Part shown: in pieces, positions 1 through 12,559 of the stretch | How the letters are laid out: every line of letters begins with the position of its first letter | How positions within the stretch are numbered: the first letter of the stretch is position 1 | NCBI GenBank assembly: GCA_035235625.1 | Contig: CP141148.1 | Coordinates: 29,513,057-29,577,056 of the forward strand | Origin: Saururus chinensis | Lineage: Eukaryota; Streptophyta; Magnoliopsida; Piperales; Saururaceae | Direction of reading: 5' to 3' | DNA: 64,000 nucleotides | The notes under the pieces: model-generated | What the model saw: the letters and a program-made list of their open reading frames with translations, nothing else | What the model was told of the DNA's origin: nothing | Database searches by the model: none | Made by a program: the position numbers and the translations under genes

Positions 1-2709
1 AGAATTTAAGCTTCACATTACTAAAAAAAAAAAATTACTTGCCAAATAATGGTCACATGGTTGATAAGGAAATAAAGTTCACACTGATATGATAAACACA
101 AGTCTAATCAGTTTAATTACCCATCATTTTTTTTGGCCACGTGTTTGATTACCCAACTTATTTTATTTTTGAACTTTAGTTTTTTTTTTTTACTGGAACA
201 TAGATCAAATTTATCAAACACAAATTGCGTCAGCATGTCTCAAACTCACCCTCAACATCACAATCCCTTACATAAACCCATGAAGGCTTTTAGATAACTT
301 GATAGACCCTAAGGCCCACGAGCTCCACTCCTGCCACCTGCCCCCTGCAACCTCACATTTCTTTTCAACTTCTACTTGGACCCCTATACTACCATCACAT
401 TCCCACCTTAGAGTCACCTAACACCCATTTACTATACAAGGGTAATAAATAAATTCTTTTAGCTTTGCTTGTAGTCAGTGCAACAGCTCACATGCGGAAG
501 AAGGATATGTCTGTTCAACATGCCCAATAATGACACATCACACATTTATCCATTGGGTCTTGCTCTCTTAATCATTGAAATTGCCTGAAAAATCATTGCG
601 AAGGGTCTTCTTTCTTATTTCCAGCTTGGTTGATCTGGCATAATTGTACCGACCTTCGCCTCAGAGAAGTCACCAAAGAGTTTTAGCTGCTAAAGAAATT
701 TGGCTCTTTTTTTTCCTTCGCTCCACTATGCGGAAAAGCACTTTGGATTGGCAAAGAGAAGAGAGCTTCTGAGAGCGTAGTTGTAGCTCTCTACCTATCT
801 AATCGGAAACAAACCGAGTAGATTTGGACGGATCAGGGTTCTTACCATTTGGAATCACTGATGAAGTAGACTAATGGATGCTGAAGTGCAAATCACTGTC
901 AATAGATCCAGACATGGCTTTTTCGTTTTTCTCAATGTTTTCTTTAAAGGCTACCTGGTAAATCACTCATCGCTAATATATCACCAAATGGTGATACATA
1001 GATGCTACAATGTAAAGCACTCTACAACATAGCAATTATTGGTATGACGATCGATACCAATATTTCACTGATATATGCCGATCTATTGGCAAAATATCAT
1101 ACCATGCACTAGTGATAAAATTTTAAAACCTACTTCTATAACTTAATTTGTCATAATTACTACAAGATACCCTTTAACTTGACAAGGTTTTTTAGGATGA
1201 ATCATTAGAAAATCTACATCTTAACTCAACAGATGTATAATTATACTTTGAAAAAGAAAAAACTTACAAATCAGATTTCTTTATTATGCAATTCAAAACC
1301 CTTTCAAAGGTTTCACTCAGATCATACACTCAAGTGCTAGTTAGAGACCACAGTCATTTCTTTAGAAGCACAGTTGATTAAATTTCACCGAAGTCCATAC
1401 AAGAAGAAAAAGAAGAGGAGATCTCAAGAACCATTATAGACAACAAGGAGCATAGCACTTCTTAAAACTTCAAGTGGTTAACAAAAAGTGTTGTGCAATT
1501 ATTTAAGAGAGTACATGTTCTTGATGAAAGATTTTTTGCCAAATTTGAAGAATAATGACTTTTTGATGTCTTATTTTTTAGAGTTTTTACTGCTGCCTCA
1601 TTCCACTTCAAATCCAAGGCTTTGTTACCAGTAACATTAACTTTCTAAACTTGAAATGTTGGAGTTGTACAATGGCAAACAAATATTGGCCATAGTAACA
1701 ATAATGACCTGCTAACTTAACAAACAAATAAAAAAGTATTGACGTAAGAGTAATTAACCATTAAACCACCCTGAAATATAAGAATATTATCCAACTGACT
1801 TAAAAAAAAACTTGGTGAATCCACCAAAAGCATCCAATCTAAGGAATTACATATTGCACATACAGTACTTATGGCCATAGTGACAAAGTGCTTGCCATTA
1901 TCTGTTTTCTATTCTTTAAGCTTGCCTTTGTCTAGAGGCAGAAACTGGCTAATTTATTGCCCTCGCACTGGAAGATGACCAGACCAGTGTATTTCCAACA
2001 ACTGTCAATTCACAATATTCACTTCTAGTTAATTGAAAAAATTCATGATGATGACTAATAATTTTGAATCATTATCTTGTTATTTCATTGTAAGAGGCTT
2101 GGTAGGGAAACTGAGTGTTGGTGGGATGGGCAGGACCATGCATCAGGAAGTTGGGGTTTTGATTTTTAACTGTCCATTTGGTTCCGTTTGTGACCCACAG
2201 GATTGTATTCCCACTTGGTGCGTGTGATGTATGGCCGTTAAATGTGCCCAAGGGTATTGGCGGCTGGATACAGTGCTATAAGAGGCTGATTTCCCTGCCC
2301 CTTTTAGTCCAGTCCTAAGTGTGCGGACATCCCTTTTCAATTAAAAGAAGGGAAAAGAGTCTTCGTGAGGAAGGGTGTCCAGCATAGAACCTGTTTTCTT
2401 GAATATATTTTATGTCATCATTCGGATAATATCAAGCTCGACTTATAATGCCTTGCTGGTGGCACAGTGGGGTTGAGGTGGCAAGGATGAAGATTATGGG
2501 TGTAACTTGATAAGTTTTGTTAGATATTTGGCATCACAAATGAATAGTACCTGATGCTTCCCAGGTTATTGTGAATTGCATCTATTGTACCATTCATAAA
2601 TTAGAAGTTAGGGCTTCTTCAACTTGTAATTTGTGTCAAGAAAATCTCCTCTTCTCTCCTTGCTTGTATCTGTATTTTGAACTAAGATAATCTTTTATGC
2701 TTGTTTTAG
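1..2709. other. No gene recognised; probable intron or upstream flank of the HDA5-like gene
   Basis: I read all frames and found no exon of the deacetylase core and no other protein family. The sequence is AT-rich with poly-A and poly-T runs. It ends in a pyrimidine-rich AG acceptor at 2708-2709, directly before a clear deacetylase exon, so at least its 3' part must be intron. Either the upstream intron exceeds 2.7 kb or the catalytic exons have been displaced. Confidence 0.5.
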
Positions 2710-5700
2710 CTAATGGAATTTGCCAATGGGAAAATAGTGATGACCTTGGAAGGAGGATATAATCTGGACTCCATTGCAAAATCAGTTCTTGCATGTGTTG
2801 AAGTTTTACTTGATGGCAAGCCTATAATTGGGTCATCAGCAGCCTATCCATTTGATTCAACATGGCGCGTAATAAAAGCGGTAATGCATTTTTAGTATCT
2901 TTTTGTCTATGCTGTTTAGTTTTTGCTTACATCTTAATCTACATATTTTATTATGAGAAAACTGTGTCCAGGTTCGTAAGGAATTGTGCCCTTTCTGGCC
3001 CTTTTTAGCTGAGGAGCTATCAGAAGCACTGTTGGTCAACAAAGCATGTCCTTATGAGGTACAGTTCTATGTCTGTTTCTTTAATTTTACGGGTTCAGCC
3101 ATATTAATTAGTTGATTAAATAGAAGTCAAGAAGTCATATGTTGGCAGTTACTTCAACCTTAATATAAAAATAACCAGCATATCATAATATATTTGTAGC
3201 ATAGCCTTTAGCATATTTTTTGTTTTCTACCTTGCGTTTATGGTTTGAATAATATTTTAGTTTCAATTTTCAGCCTTATTTGAGCTCAAGTTCTGTGTCA
3301 GATGATGAAATTGTTGAAGTGAAAACAGCTGATTCTATATCAGAATGTTCTGAAGTATGTAAGGCTAATGTTGCTGAGGTTCAGGACATTAGCATATCCC
3401 TTTCAACACTTGATATCAGTGATAATTCTGAGAACAAGATTACTCCAACTGAAGGTGGTCATAATGAAGCAATATTAGAATGTAATATAAATGGTTCTGT
3501 TTCATGGAGGATGGATCATGCGAAAATTGAGGTTTGGTATGGCAGTTACGGGTCCAATATGTGGGAACCCAGGTTGCTCTGTTACATTAAAGGAGGAAAG
3601 GTATGATGATGTGTCATTGATGACAGTGAATACATCTTTGATATTGAAGATATTGTAATTGTGATTTCTTATTTTAACTTTTTATGCCTTTTACGTGTAA
3701 AATTTTGATTGGTTGGTGCATACGGTGGCCTTTGTATTGTGTAGCTTGATCTTCTTGTTGTCTAACTTGTATAATTACATCTGATAGTATCTATTTTCTT
3801 AAGATCTATCTCTTGTCTATTATGTAATCTGATCTGGGAAAGGCATTTCTAAATCTGAGAATCTTCGGAAATTATCTCCTATTTCACATAATTTTGAGGA
3901 TTACTTTATTGTTAACTACTTTATGCAAATGCCTTAAGGTGGATGGTATGCAAAAAGCATGTTATGGATCAATGGACAGGAGCTCCCCAAAAGAGATCAA
4001 GTGGAAGGTTGTTCCTCATCGTTTATTTTTTGGCCATTCTTCTACGTCCACTTGGGGTCCAGGAGGAGTTGCTTTTCTTCAGCCGGAAAGTAGTAATCTT
4101 GGTGACAAAGCTTACTTGTGCATGTACAAAATCACGTAGGTACCCAATATTAATCTAAATTCTTGTTCTTTTCATCAGCAAGTACCTTGTTTCACTTTTG
4201 ATGTTAAACTTTTCTCACAGGTTTGAGCAATTTAATGATATTTTGCTTCAGGAGAATTGCTTTAACCCTTCTGTTTCATCTTCCTTGTTTGATTTATCTG
4301 CCTTACACTTGGCTACAAAAGCAAAATCTGTGCAGCTGGAGACCCTCAAGGTATTCCACATTTTTTGGTTTTGTTTTGTGGTTTTATTAGTTGCCGCCCT
4401 CAAATTGTTGGGAGAAGGCATTTCTTGATTATGAATATTATTATATTCTTCTAAGCTGGGTCTTTCATTGCCTTGCAGTTGTAGTTCTGTTTTGTCCTTG
4501 CCTTGTCAGTGCTTACCTGCATGGGGTGCTTGATTTTCATATTCCTCCATAACAGTCTTAAGGATCTTTGTATTAGGTGGCTAGCTATTGCTGTCCGTAA
4601 CTGTAGAAAGTACTCCCTCCATCCTGAAATAAGTGTTTTATTTAGGAAAAGTCAAATATTTAAGCTACCTTATATCACTCAAAAGTTTCCAAAATTTCCC
4701 CTCTATTAACACAAAAAAAGCTGATAGAGAGTATCCTAAGAAAAATATGTATAAAAATTGCATAAGAGAAGAGAAAGTGGCTGACAGCAAAGCAAATGAG
4801 ACACCTATTTTAGGAAAAATTGTTTTTTTTCAAACAGGACACTTGTTTTAGGTCGGGTAAATTTTAGTGAATTGCCAAATTTAAGAAATCCAATATCGCC
4901 ATATAACTAAGGCTTTTATTGTGGCTGATACAGTGTGTACTTTTTGGAAAGGAAGAGAACACTAATATTCCCTTGACCACTAATCTTTGCACCTGGGCAC
5001 ACATGTAGGGCATATTGCTTCCCCTAACTTGAGCTATAAAAACTAATTCTATTAAGCACATTAACAGCTGATTCTCGTAATAGCTTAAGCTGTTGGAGAA
5101 GACACCAATTGTTTAAATTACCCATATTTGCAGAAAGAAGTTAGCTTTACAACTCTGTTTCTATCGGTTATAAGCATGTAATCTAATTTGTAGTTGTAAA
5201 AAAGAGAAAACGTTTTAGTTTATGTGTACATGTTTAGTCAAGTATAACATATTATGCTTGCAGCTCGCTAGACTTCGACGATAACACTGGTGAACCTTCC
5301 TACTATATCAATCCTTTCAAAGCCAGCACTCTTGTTTTTTCTTTATTCACTCATTGTAGAAGTGGGTTGAAATATTTCAACCGGAACCTGAACTGCTAAC
5401 ATACATTGAAATAGCACATCATTGTCCATTGATTGGTATAATGTGAACCAAAGTGAATAGGGTAGCAAAATGGTTAGAAGTGCATATTTTACGTTTGTCC
5501 AATCAATTGTTTTTTTTCTTTCTAAGAACACAACACATATAACTTGAAATAATCAAGAAAATGATGGGCCAGTATTTAGTCACTTAGACGGATCCATACT
5601 TGGGGGGAAGTAAACATTTATATCTGTCACTGCAGTGGAAGCTATCTGTGTCTTTGTTGTGTCATTTGTTTTTATTCTTTAAGAAACTCAGAGAAGAATG

Positions 5701-6818
5701 TGGACAAATCCTTATCCCAGTTGGACAAACCATTATTTATACCTGTATTTACTGGTTCCCTTGTTAAACCAGACATTGGCATCACATTAACTTTCTAACT
5801 AAAGCCAGATATTAATTTGATATTTTTAACCCATGTTTACTTATGCAGGGGGGATGGTACTCCAATGTTATTTTCTTGGGCACAGAGCAAGGGTTTCCAA
5901 TACTCACTATGACGTATGTTTTATGCAAATATAGAGAAAAGAAAGTTTTGTAATTTCTTGTTTATATGTGCCTGATGCATCTTGGAGTGCATGTGCTGAG
6001 CACTTTTCGGCGGTTGCATCACAATTGTGCAACGAGTATTAAACAAGGGGCAGTCGGGTTTCAAATCACCTGCCCCATCACCGGTTTAAAGCCATCTGAC
6101 AGCTGATGACGTGCCGGGTGCATATTGTCCAATATTTGGCCCCGCACATTCTTACCTTTTCCTTTTCTCATTTGGTTCTCTTTGAATATGATAGTTCATT
6201 CTATTCTAAAATAAACTCATTATTTATATAACTTGAAAGTGGGGATGCCACTCGGGTTGGGTATATGGTAAAACTTGACCCGTCTCGACCCTAATGGGTC
6301 GGGTTTAGGTTTCCAAATTAAACCAGAACAGCTATTTGGGTCAGGGTTAGGTTTCAGGTGATCCAGCTTAACCCGACCTGATTAAGGTTATAAATATAAT
6401 TTTTTTATATTTTTCTATGTATTTTGATAAAACTCAGTCGAAACTCAATGGGTCGGGTTTGGGTTTTCAAATTCAACCTGAATAGCTATTTGGGTTGAAT
6501 TCAAGTTTACCATTTCTTAAATGGTATTCGGTGTGGGTTTGGCAAAACCCGACCCAGTGGCATCCCAACTAGAAAGACACTATTAGACCATATGATGATA
6601 CCATGGAAACTCATAGCTAGTGTTTGATCTGTGCGTTGTTTCATATTTTCAGGTGCTCGTTTTCAGATGTCGAGAAATTTAAGTTGGGTAAATTTCCAAT
6701 GCAACCTCCATCAGAAGCATATAAGGGGTCTTTATTGAAAGGCCTGATTGAAGGAAAACAGCTTTCAGAAGTGGATGCTTTACAATACCTCCATGCTGCT
6801 GCTGCTCGGCCTTTGTGA
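2710..6818 (+). CDS. HDA5: Class II histone deacetylase, HDA5/HDA18-like, C-terminal part (seven exons; 5' end outside the window)
   Basis: Lysine deacetylase acting on histones and other proteins. Exons, all with GT-AG borders and continuous frame, are 2710-2880, 2972-3058, 3274-3600, 3939-4135, 4221-4350, 5849-5913 and 6653-6818. They give 380 residues to the TGA at 6816-6818. The first exon carries the end of the deacetylase core, LEGGYNL, whose Tyr is the transition-state residue of class II enzymes. Exons 2 and 3 add a short linker and an acidic, Ser-rich stretch. From the end of exon 3 onward (VWYGSYGSNMW, GKVDGM, HRLFFGHSSTSTWGPGG) the sequence resembles the Y-G-S-N loop and beta-barrel of gamma-glutamylcyclotransferase-like domains, as I recall for plant HDA5 proteins. 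The zinc-binding His and Asp motifs are not in the window. Intron 5 (4351-5848) and intron 6 (5914-6652) contain MITEs. Family assignment is firm; HDA5 versus HDA18 is not resolved. Confidence 0.88.
4611..4858. repeat. MITE-like repeat with TACTCCCTCC end
   Basis: It starts TACTCCCTCCATCCTGAAAT and ends in an inverse-like segment around 4800-4858 (TTTTAGGAAAA, then GGACACTTGTTTTAGGTCGGG). The CTCCCTCCRTCC end resembles Stowaway-type elements. It sits in the longest intron of the HDA5-like gene. The right end is not exact. Confidence 0.5.
6240..6567. mobile_element. 328-bp Mutator-like MITE in the last HDA5-like intron
   Basis: The terminal inverted repeats are TGGGGATGCCACTCGGGT on the left and, read inversely, TGGGATGCCACTGGGTCGGG on the right. 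A 9-bp target duplication with one mismatch flanks it: ACTTGAAAG (6231-6239) and ACTAGAAAG (6568-6576). The inside is built of CGGGTCGGGTTTGGGTTT-type blocks and has no coding capacity. A larger, diverged relative lies at 34955-35605. Confidence 0.7.
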
Positions 6819-6882
6819 CTGAAGGGCCCAATACAAGTGCTTGTTTTGAAAGCTGAGATTTTGCCAGTCCTTCCTCATAGAC

Positions 6883-7036
6883 ATTCGGAAGTAATCGTTG
6901 TAAATACCATTCAAGGTATATTTATCAACCATATTCCAGAATCTGGTCTGATTTGTTATATTCAGAAGTAATCGTTGTAAATACCATTCAAGGTATATTT
7001 ATCAACTATATTCCAGGATCTGGTCTGATTTGTTAT
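6883..7036. repeat. 77-bp direct tandem duplication behind the HDA5-like stop codon
   Basis: Copies are 6883-6959 and 6960-7036. They differ at only a few positions and lie 65 bp after the stop codon, so they are probably in the 3' UTR. Confidence 0.9.
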
Positions 7037-7224
7037 GGAAGGATAATTCTTTAGCAATTTTATCGTCAGACTGGAGGCTCTGGAGGTGTATGTAGAATTG
7101 TATATTCTGGACATCTAAGTTTCTAACGCCTCAAGGTCTCGTTGCATGGATTCAAATCCTTTTTTTCAACTCCTTGTTGATTAAATGACGCCATCCTTAT
7201 GTTCTCACCTGACATGATGTATTG

Positions 7225-7572
7225 TGTTATGACTCTTCCTGCAAGAGACTGAATGAGGGCAGAAGAAGGGAGAAACAAGGGAGATAAGAGAGGACTGGGC
7301 GTGGGAGAAAGGGTTTGGCAAGTGCGATTGTGAGAGAGGGAGAGGTCTAGAAGAGAGAAAGTTGCAGGAGAGGAGATTAGGGCAAATAATTCTTCAATGA
7401 GATTTGATTACAAAAGAAAAGGCCTAAAAGGCTGCCCTAATCTTACAGGCTATATAGAAATAAGTCATCTGGCTAAATAAACACATTTAATTAAGCCAAA
7501 TTAAAATCAGAATAAAACCTACTTTAACTCAAATTAACTACCTAGCTTACACACAATTGGTGGGACATAATA
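7225..7572 (-). repeat. 3' LTR of the chromovirus
   Basis: It begins TGTTATGACTCTTCC on the plus strand and aligns end to end with 27320-27627 plus 31079-31132, apart from small indels. Its right edge is set by where the two copies stop matching (GGGACATAA). The purine-rich stretch GGGTGATGGAA (minus strand, about 7573-7585) lies next to it and is the likely polypurine tract. Confidence 0.85.
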
Positions 7573-7589
7573 TTCCATCACCCTTAAAA

Positions 7590-8836
7590 GATGACTTGTC
7601 CTTAAGGCGTTCAATTAGAAAATTGATTTACAAAATCATCTTCAAGAATTAAAGGTGTTTCCTCCATAGGCTGATCTTGCCAACCGACAAGAACTTTAGT
7701 AATGATATAGCCATTATGTTAGATATGCCGGGTGTCTTGAAGGTAGGCGTGAAGCAAGATTAGTGTGGTATTAGATGGAGGACTAGGTGGAGGAATGGAT
7801 GGTGTGACAGTAGATGGATCACCCACGAACCGACAAAGGTAGGAGACATAGAAGACAGGATGAATGTAGGCAGTAGGTGGCAGTTGGGGTTTGTAGGCTA
7901 TGGATCCCACCTTTTTCACGATAAAGTAAGGACCATGGACATGAGGCATGAGCTTTCGATTGTCGCCTAAATGAATGGATAGCTGACAGTTAGGCTGAAG
8001 CCGAACATACACCCAATCACCAACCACAAAGGACTTCATCTTGCTCTTGCAATGATTGATCAACAATGCTTATAGCATAATAGTGCGGCACATAAGAGAG
8101 CATAGTTGGAGGAGGTCACCCATAAACAACTTGAAAGGGTGTAATGCCAAACACGGTATGGTGGGTTGTGTTGTAGGACCACTCAACCCACGGAAGAAGC
8201 GCAAGCCAACAGCGGGGATGATCACTTGCAAAACAATGCAAATACTCTCTAGGTAGCGATTAAGGATCCATGTTTGGCTAACCGTCTGGGGATGGTAAGT
8301 TGTGCTCATCTTCAACGTAGTACCTTGTAGCTCAAAGAAACTGCTCCAGAATTGGTAGGAAAACATGAACTCGATATGAGACAATGGAATGAGGTATGCT
8401 ATGGAGTTTGGCCACGTCTCCACAAATACTTTTGCCACATGCCTGACAGAATAGAGGTGGTCCAATGGTGAGAAGTGAGCATACATAGAGAGGCGATCGA
8501 CCACCACAAAAATAATACTTTTGCCTTGTACGAAAGGGTAAGCCCTCAATGAAATCTATGAAAATATCTTACTAGATATTCTTCAGAATTGGAAGTGGTT
8601 GGAGCAACCCTATTGGTAAAGTGGTAAGGGCATTTGCACATTGGCAAATATCACAAGAAACAACGAAGTCATGAACATCCTTCTTAAGGCCACACCAATA
8701 ACAATTCTAAGAGATCCTTTTGTAGGTTCAAAATTGTCCCTTGTGACTAGCTATAGGAGATGAGTGTAAGTGATAGAGAAGCTTTTGGCACCATTATGGA
8801 ATTGGGGGAACCCATAAGTGGTCACGCCAGAGGAGT
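7590..8836 (-). pseudogene. Integrase and chromodomain region of the chromovirus (broken)
   Basis: Two open stretches (8549-8070 and 8066-7719) cover the integrase core and its C-terminal part. Recognisable motifs are VVSCDICQ of the zinc-binding N-terminus near 8650, TTYHPQTVSQT of the core near 8290, FVVGDWVYVRLQP, and HPVFYVSYLCRFVGD. Downstream, the minus strand still encodes LVGWQDQPMEETP, as in a group II chromodomain. Stops and frameshifts separate the blocks. The N-terminal side is cut by the 8842-13884 insertion and continues at 13885. Confidence 0.8.
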
Positions 8837-9224
8837 AAATATGTGACAACCCAGATTTGAGGTAAGTTATAATTTTAGAATTTTAATATATTATTAGAGT
8901 ATTATTTTGAATGTGGAACCTTAATGAATGTTGTAGAACTCTAGAAACCAAACTTAAAGGTTTTTGAAACACTTGATTCGGAGGTAGTGGCCGTATGTAG
9001 CGATCGTGGAAGCGCGCAGCATAAGCGGGACCACGATGAAACTACGGTAAAATTTATCTTTGAGTGGTCTTGTTTCGAAGGGCTCTTCAATACAAGTCCA
9101 TCGGTGCCAAGAACGTACAATTCCGATATATAGGTAAAAAGTTAGAGCAATTTAAAGTTTTGGAAAAAAAGAAAAAAAATATTATTTTATTATAGGCTGA
9201 TGCAAGCATTGCATCAGCCTGATG

Positions 9225-9262
9225 TTGACCGCGCGACGTGTGACGTCGCGGAGCGTGACGTG
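9225..9262. promoter_or_regulatory. Cluster of ACGT cores in the LTR upstream region
   Basis: GCGACGTGTGACGTCGCGG and GTGACGTG lie within 40 bp, about 420 bp upstream of the first TATA box. ACGT cores are bZIP-type binding sites in plants. Function is inferred only. Confidence 0.35.
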
Positions 9263-10354
9263 TAAGGACCCTCATCTTTAAACCGGTTTTTGGTTTTCTT
9301 TAATTATGGGTTATCGTGAGATTTACGCTTTTTCTGATCTTATTCGGTGATTTCGTAAAATAAATAGTATTTGTGATGGTTTTAACCAAAATTAACTTTA
9401 ATATTAGTGGTTTTAAGTAATTTTAAACCAAATGTGAATTTTTGGGATTTTTACTATTTTTCCCAAAAATTAGGGTTTTGGCGGGACCCCTGTGGGCCCC
9501 ACGGTCGAAAATTTTATTTTTGTGTCAAATGAACCTAGACATATACTTAAGGTCACACAAAAATTTTCAAAATTTTATTAGGCTTAATTTGTGCTTAAAT
9601 TTGCAAAATACCCACTTTTAGCCTACTTTTCCTATTTACACCCCAAAACTTACTTATGCATACCCCAACCCTTACTATAAAAGGGCAAACCAGTGTCATT
9701 TCTATTTTTGGGAATAGGTTAAGGAAGGAGGGCTGGCCTAATCCCCACTTAGGCCCGAATTAGAAGCCGATTAAGGTAAGTTTACTCTAATTAAGCACTA
9801 ATCCTTGACTTTCTCCTTAATCTCTTCCAAATCTACTATTTTCCCTTTGATTCAATTCGTTTTGGGCATCAAAAACTATTGATTTGTGTTTTACTACAAA
9901 CCCTAACATTCAAAATTCGATTTTTACTACCAATAAGCCCTAGATCTAAGATTTAATTAGGGATTTCTTGGGTAAATCGATTTCTATTAGAGTTTAATTC
10001 AAACTCATTGTGTTTTCAAGGATTGCAAAAAGGGTGACTCTTCAATCTGAGATTAATCAAGTGCTGAGGTAATGGGTCTTCAAAATCTCTGTTTATCCAT
10101 GGTAAAACTCTTCATTTTTGGCTTATTTCAAAATGGTTTGCTTGATTTGGTGTGTTAATGGTAAGATTAGAAAATGGAATTATTTAATCCCGATTTCTTA
10201 GGGTTTTGCATTATTATGGTATGGTTTGATGTTCTGGAAGTCAAGAATGACTTTTGATGATGATTAGGGTGTTAGATGTGGATTTGAAGTGTTATCAATG
10301 GTGTTTTGGTTTGGATTTGCGAAAGGAAGAAGATGACTGTTCTGCCGTGTTGGC

Positions 10355-10497
10355 GATCGATCGGCAACACTGCCGGAACGGCACTTTTCTAGTTTAGCCG
10401 ATCGAACGGCCTGCTAGGCGATTGAACGGCCGAACTGTAAATTTCAAAAATTTTGCGTTTAACCGATTGAACGGCCTGAAGGGCGATCGATTGGCTA
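10355..10497. repeat. Short GATCGAACGGCC-type repeats
   Basis: At least five imperfect copies of a CGATYGAWCGGCC-like motif occur in 140 bp, for example CCGATCGAACGGCC and CCGATTGAACGGCC. They stand out from the AT-rich surroundings inside the LTR-type insertion. Confidence 0.6.
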
Positions 10498-11739
10498 CAC
10501 AGTAAATTGTATGTTGTGCATATGATGTCTATTTTGATGATTCCACTTTAGCTTGCCAATTTTATATGAATGTGGAGTGTTTTAAGCTATGTTAGGCTAC
10601 TGAAAATGCATGCTATTAAGTTTATGGAGTTGAGATTTATGCTTAGAGATGGTGGAATGACTTATGTTTTGTGGCATGATGTTGGAATCGTCATCTTGAA
10701 ATTATGAATGGTTGGTTTCTCATTGTTAAGCATATTTTCAGTAGAACTATAATCTATTATTGGACTGATTTGTCATGATAGATTGTGGTTAGTCGTGTGT
10801 GAATGTTGGTAAATGCCATGACTCAATGATGAAATGAGTGATGTTATATGTGTTTAGCCTTTGTGGTTGAGTTTTGAATTGAGATATGATTTCAACGATT
10901 CTTCTCCTATGATTTCCGCTGGGATTCATGTTTAGATGGAAATTCACATGTGTAGTGTGGTAGTGAGTTTAATTTCAAGCATGTTGGCATGCATTATGTG
11001 AAATGCTTCTACTAGATACACACACATGTGGGGTTAAATGATGATGTTGAAGCTTGATATTGTGATTATGAATGATGCATTAGGGGCTGATGAGAGCACT
11101 TATCATAGATTAGGATTCATGTATGCTTTGCCCACGTATGTACCATGCTGCATGCATCATGAAAATGGATTTCCAATTGAGGCTTCATCGTGATTAATCA
11201 AATTTGACCGATTGGATGCAATGTGATGCAATTGTGTGCCGGATTGATCGGTCGTGGATTAATCACAAGTTGATTGGTCCAAAAGGACATTTTGATTTGA
11301 GTTCCTGTGTGGAACGAGTGCACTCCCCGGGTTGAGTCTTGTTAAATGGAATGACATGTGGGGACGAGTTGTGTACTTGTCTTGCGGATTGTGAGAATGT
11401 TATTATGTGTGTCATCTGGACCCTGAGAATCCAGTGTGGTATGCCGTGTGCACCCCGCTACCACGTGTTCTAGGGTTCTTTGTGTGAGAACTCGGGCTCT
11501 TCCCTCCACAGGAGATGTCCCTGGGCGAACACCCCTGCTCTAGATTCTCTGTGTGAGAATGGGACATCCTTCGCCAGGATCGTCTAGGGCGAGCAGTATT
11601 AGGGATTGACAACCCCGATTTTTCTTTAATTCTTGTGTAGAATTTTGGATCATGATACGCCTTCGTGGCCTTGTCCATGCTCCCGTCTGTGTGACATTAA
11701 TGTGTGATTACTCCTTGATGGAGGTTGATTTTGATGTTA

Positions 11740-12005
11740 TGCATGTAGAATATGTATGTTAGAGATACACCCATGCAGGTTGATTGTGACGATATAATGC
11801 ATGTGGGAATATGCATGTTAGAGATACATCCATGCAGGTTGTGATGATATTATGCATGTGGGAATATGTATGTTAGAGATACATCCATGTGGGATTGGTT
11901 ATGATGTGAATGCATGTGGGAATATGTATGTTAGAGATACATCCATGCAGATTGTGATGGTATTATGCATGTGGGAATATGTATGTTAGAGATACATCCA
12001 TGCAT
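11740..12005. repeat. Minisatellite of 55-59 bp units (five copies)
   Basis: GTTAGAGATACAYCC recurs at 11758, 11817, 11872, 11930 and 11985, with GCATGTGGGAATATGTAT before most copies. It is internal to the 8842-13884 insertion. Confidence 0.9.
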
Positions 12006-12559
12006 GTTGATTATGCACTGTGATGCAGTTTTAAGTGATGTAAATATATGATCAGAAAATGATGCACCTTGTAAATCGTTGATTTGAAAGATTATATCGC
12101 TATGCTATCGTATTTTCGATGTTGTTAGTGATATTAAAACCATTGTTGGGTTTGTTAAACTCACCCCTCTTTGTGTGTTTTGATTTGGGGCTGCGTGGTG
12201 CGACACGTAGACGGACAGGATCTCCTCTTCGAGGAAAGGTCGAAGGTGGCTTGGATATGATCATGGAGATCGTTGTGTGACTTACCTTCTTTTGTTTCAT
12301 GCTTTATGTTAGAACCTTTGTGTAGGGTTCTTGTTTTGGATTTATGTCATATTTTACAGTTGTGATGTTTATGACTTATTTTGAGCCGTGTGGGCTTTAC
12401 TTAACTAAGCTTGTGGGTTTGAGATTGTTGTTTACTTTGTGATAAGCAACACTTTTTCCTTCCCTTTTATTTACTCTTGCTCAAAGGATTGTGTGTACTC
12501 CGTGTTTCTGTTAATCGCCCGTGGTTAGGGTTAAGTCTTCCGCTAGAATCGTTTCTCAA

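Noticed and set aside
2195-2260. PLGACDVWPLNVPKG in one plus-strand frame resembles the PLG.CDVTP block of the deacetylase core.
   Set aside because: The neighbouring residues do not match the core, and no clean acceptor and donor keep the frame into the exon at 2710. Probably chance.
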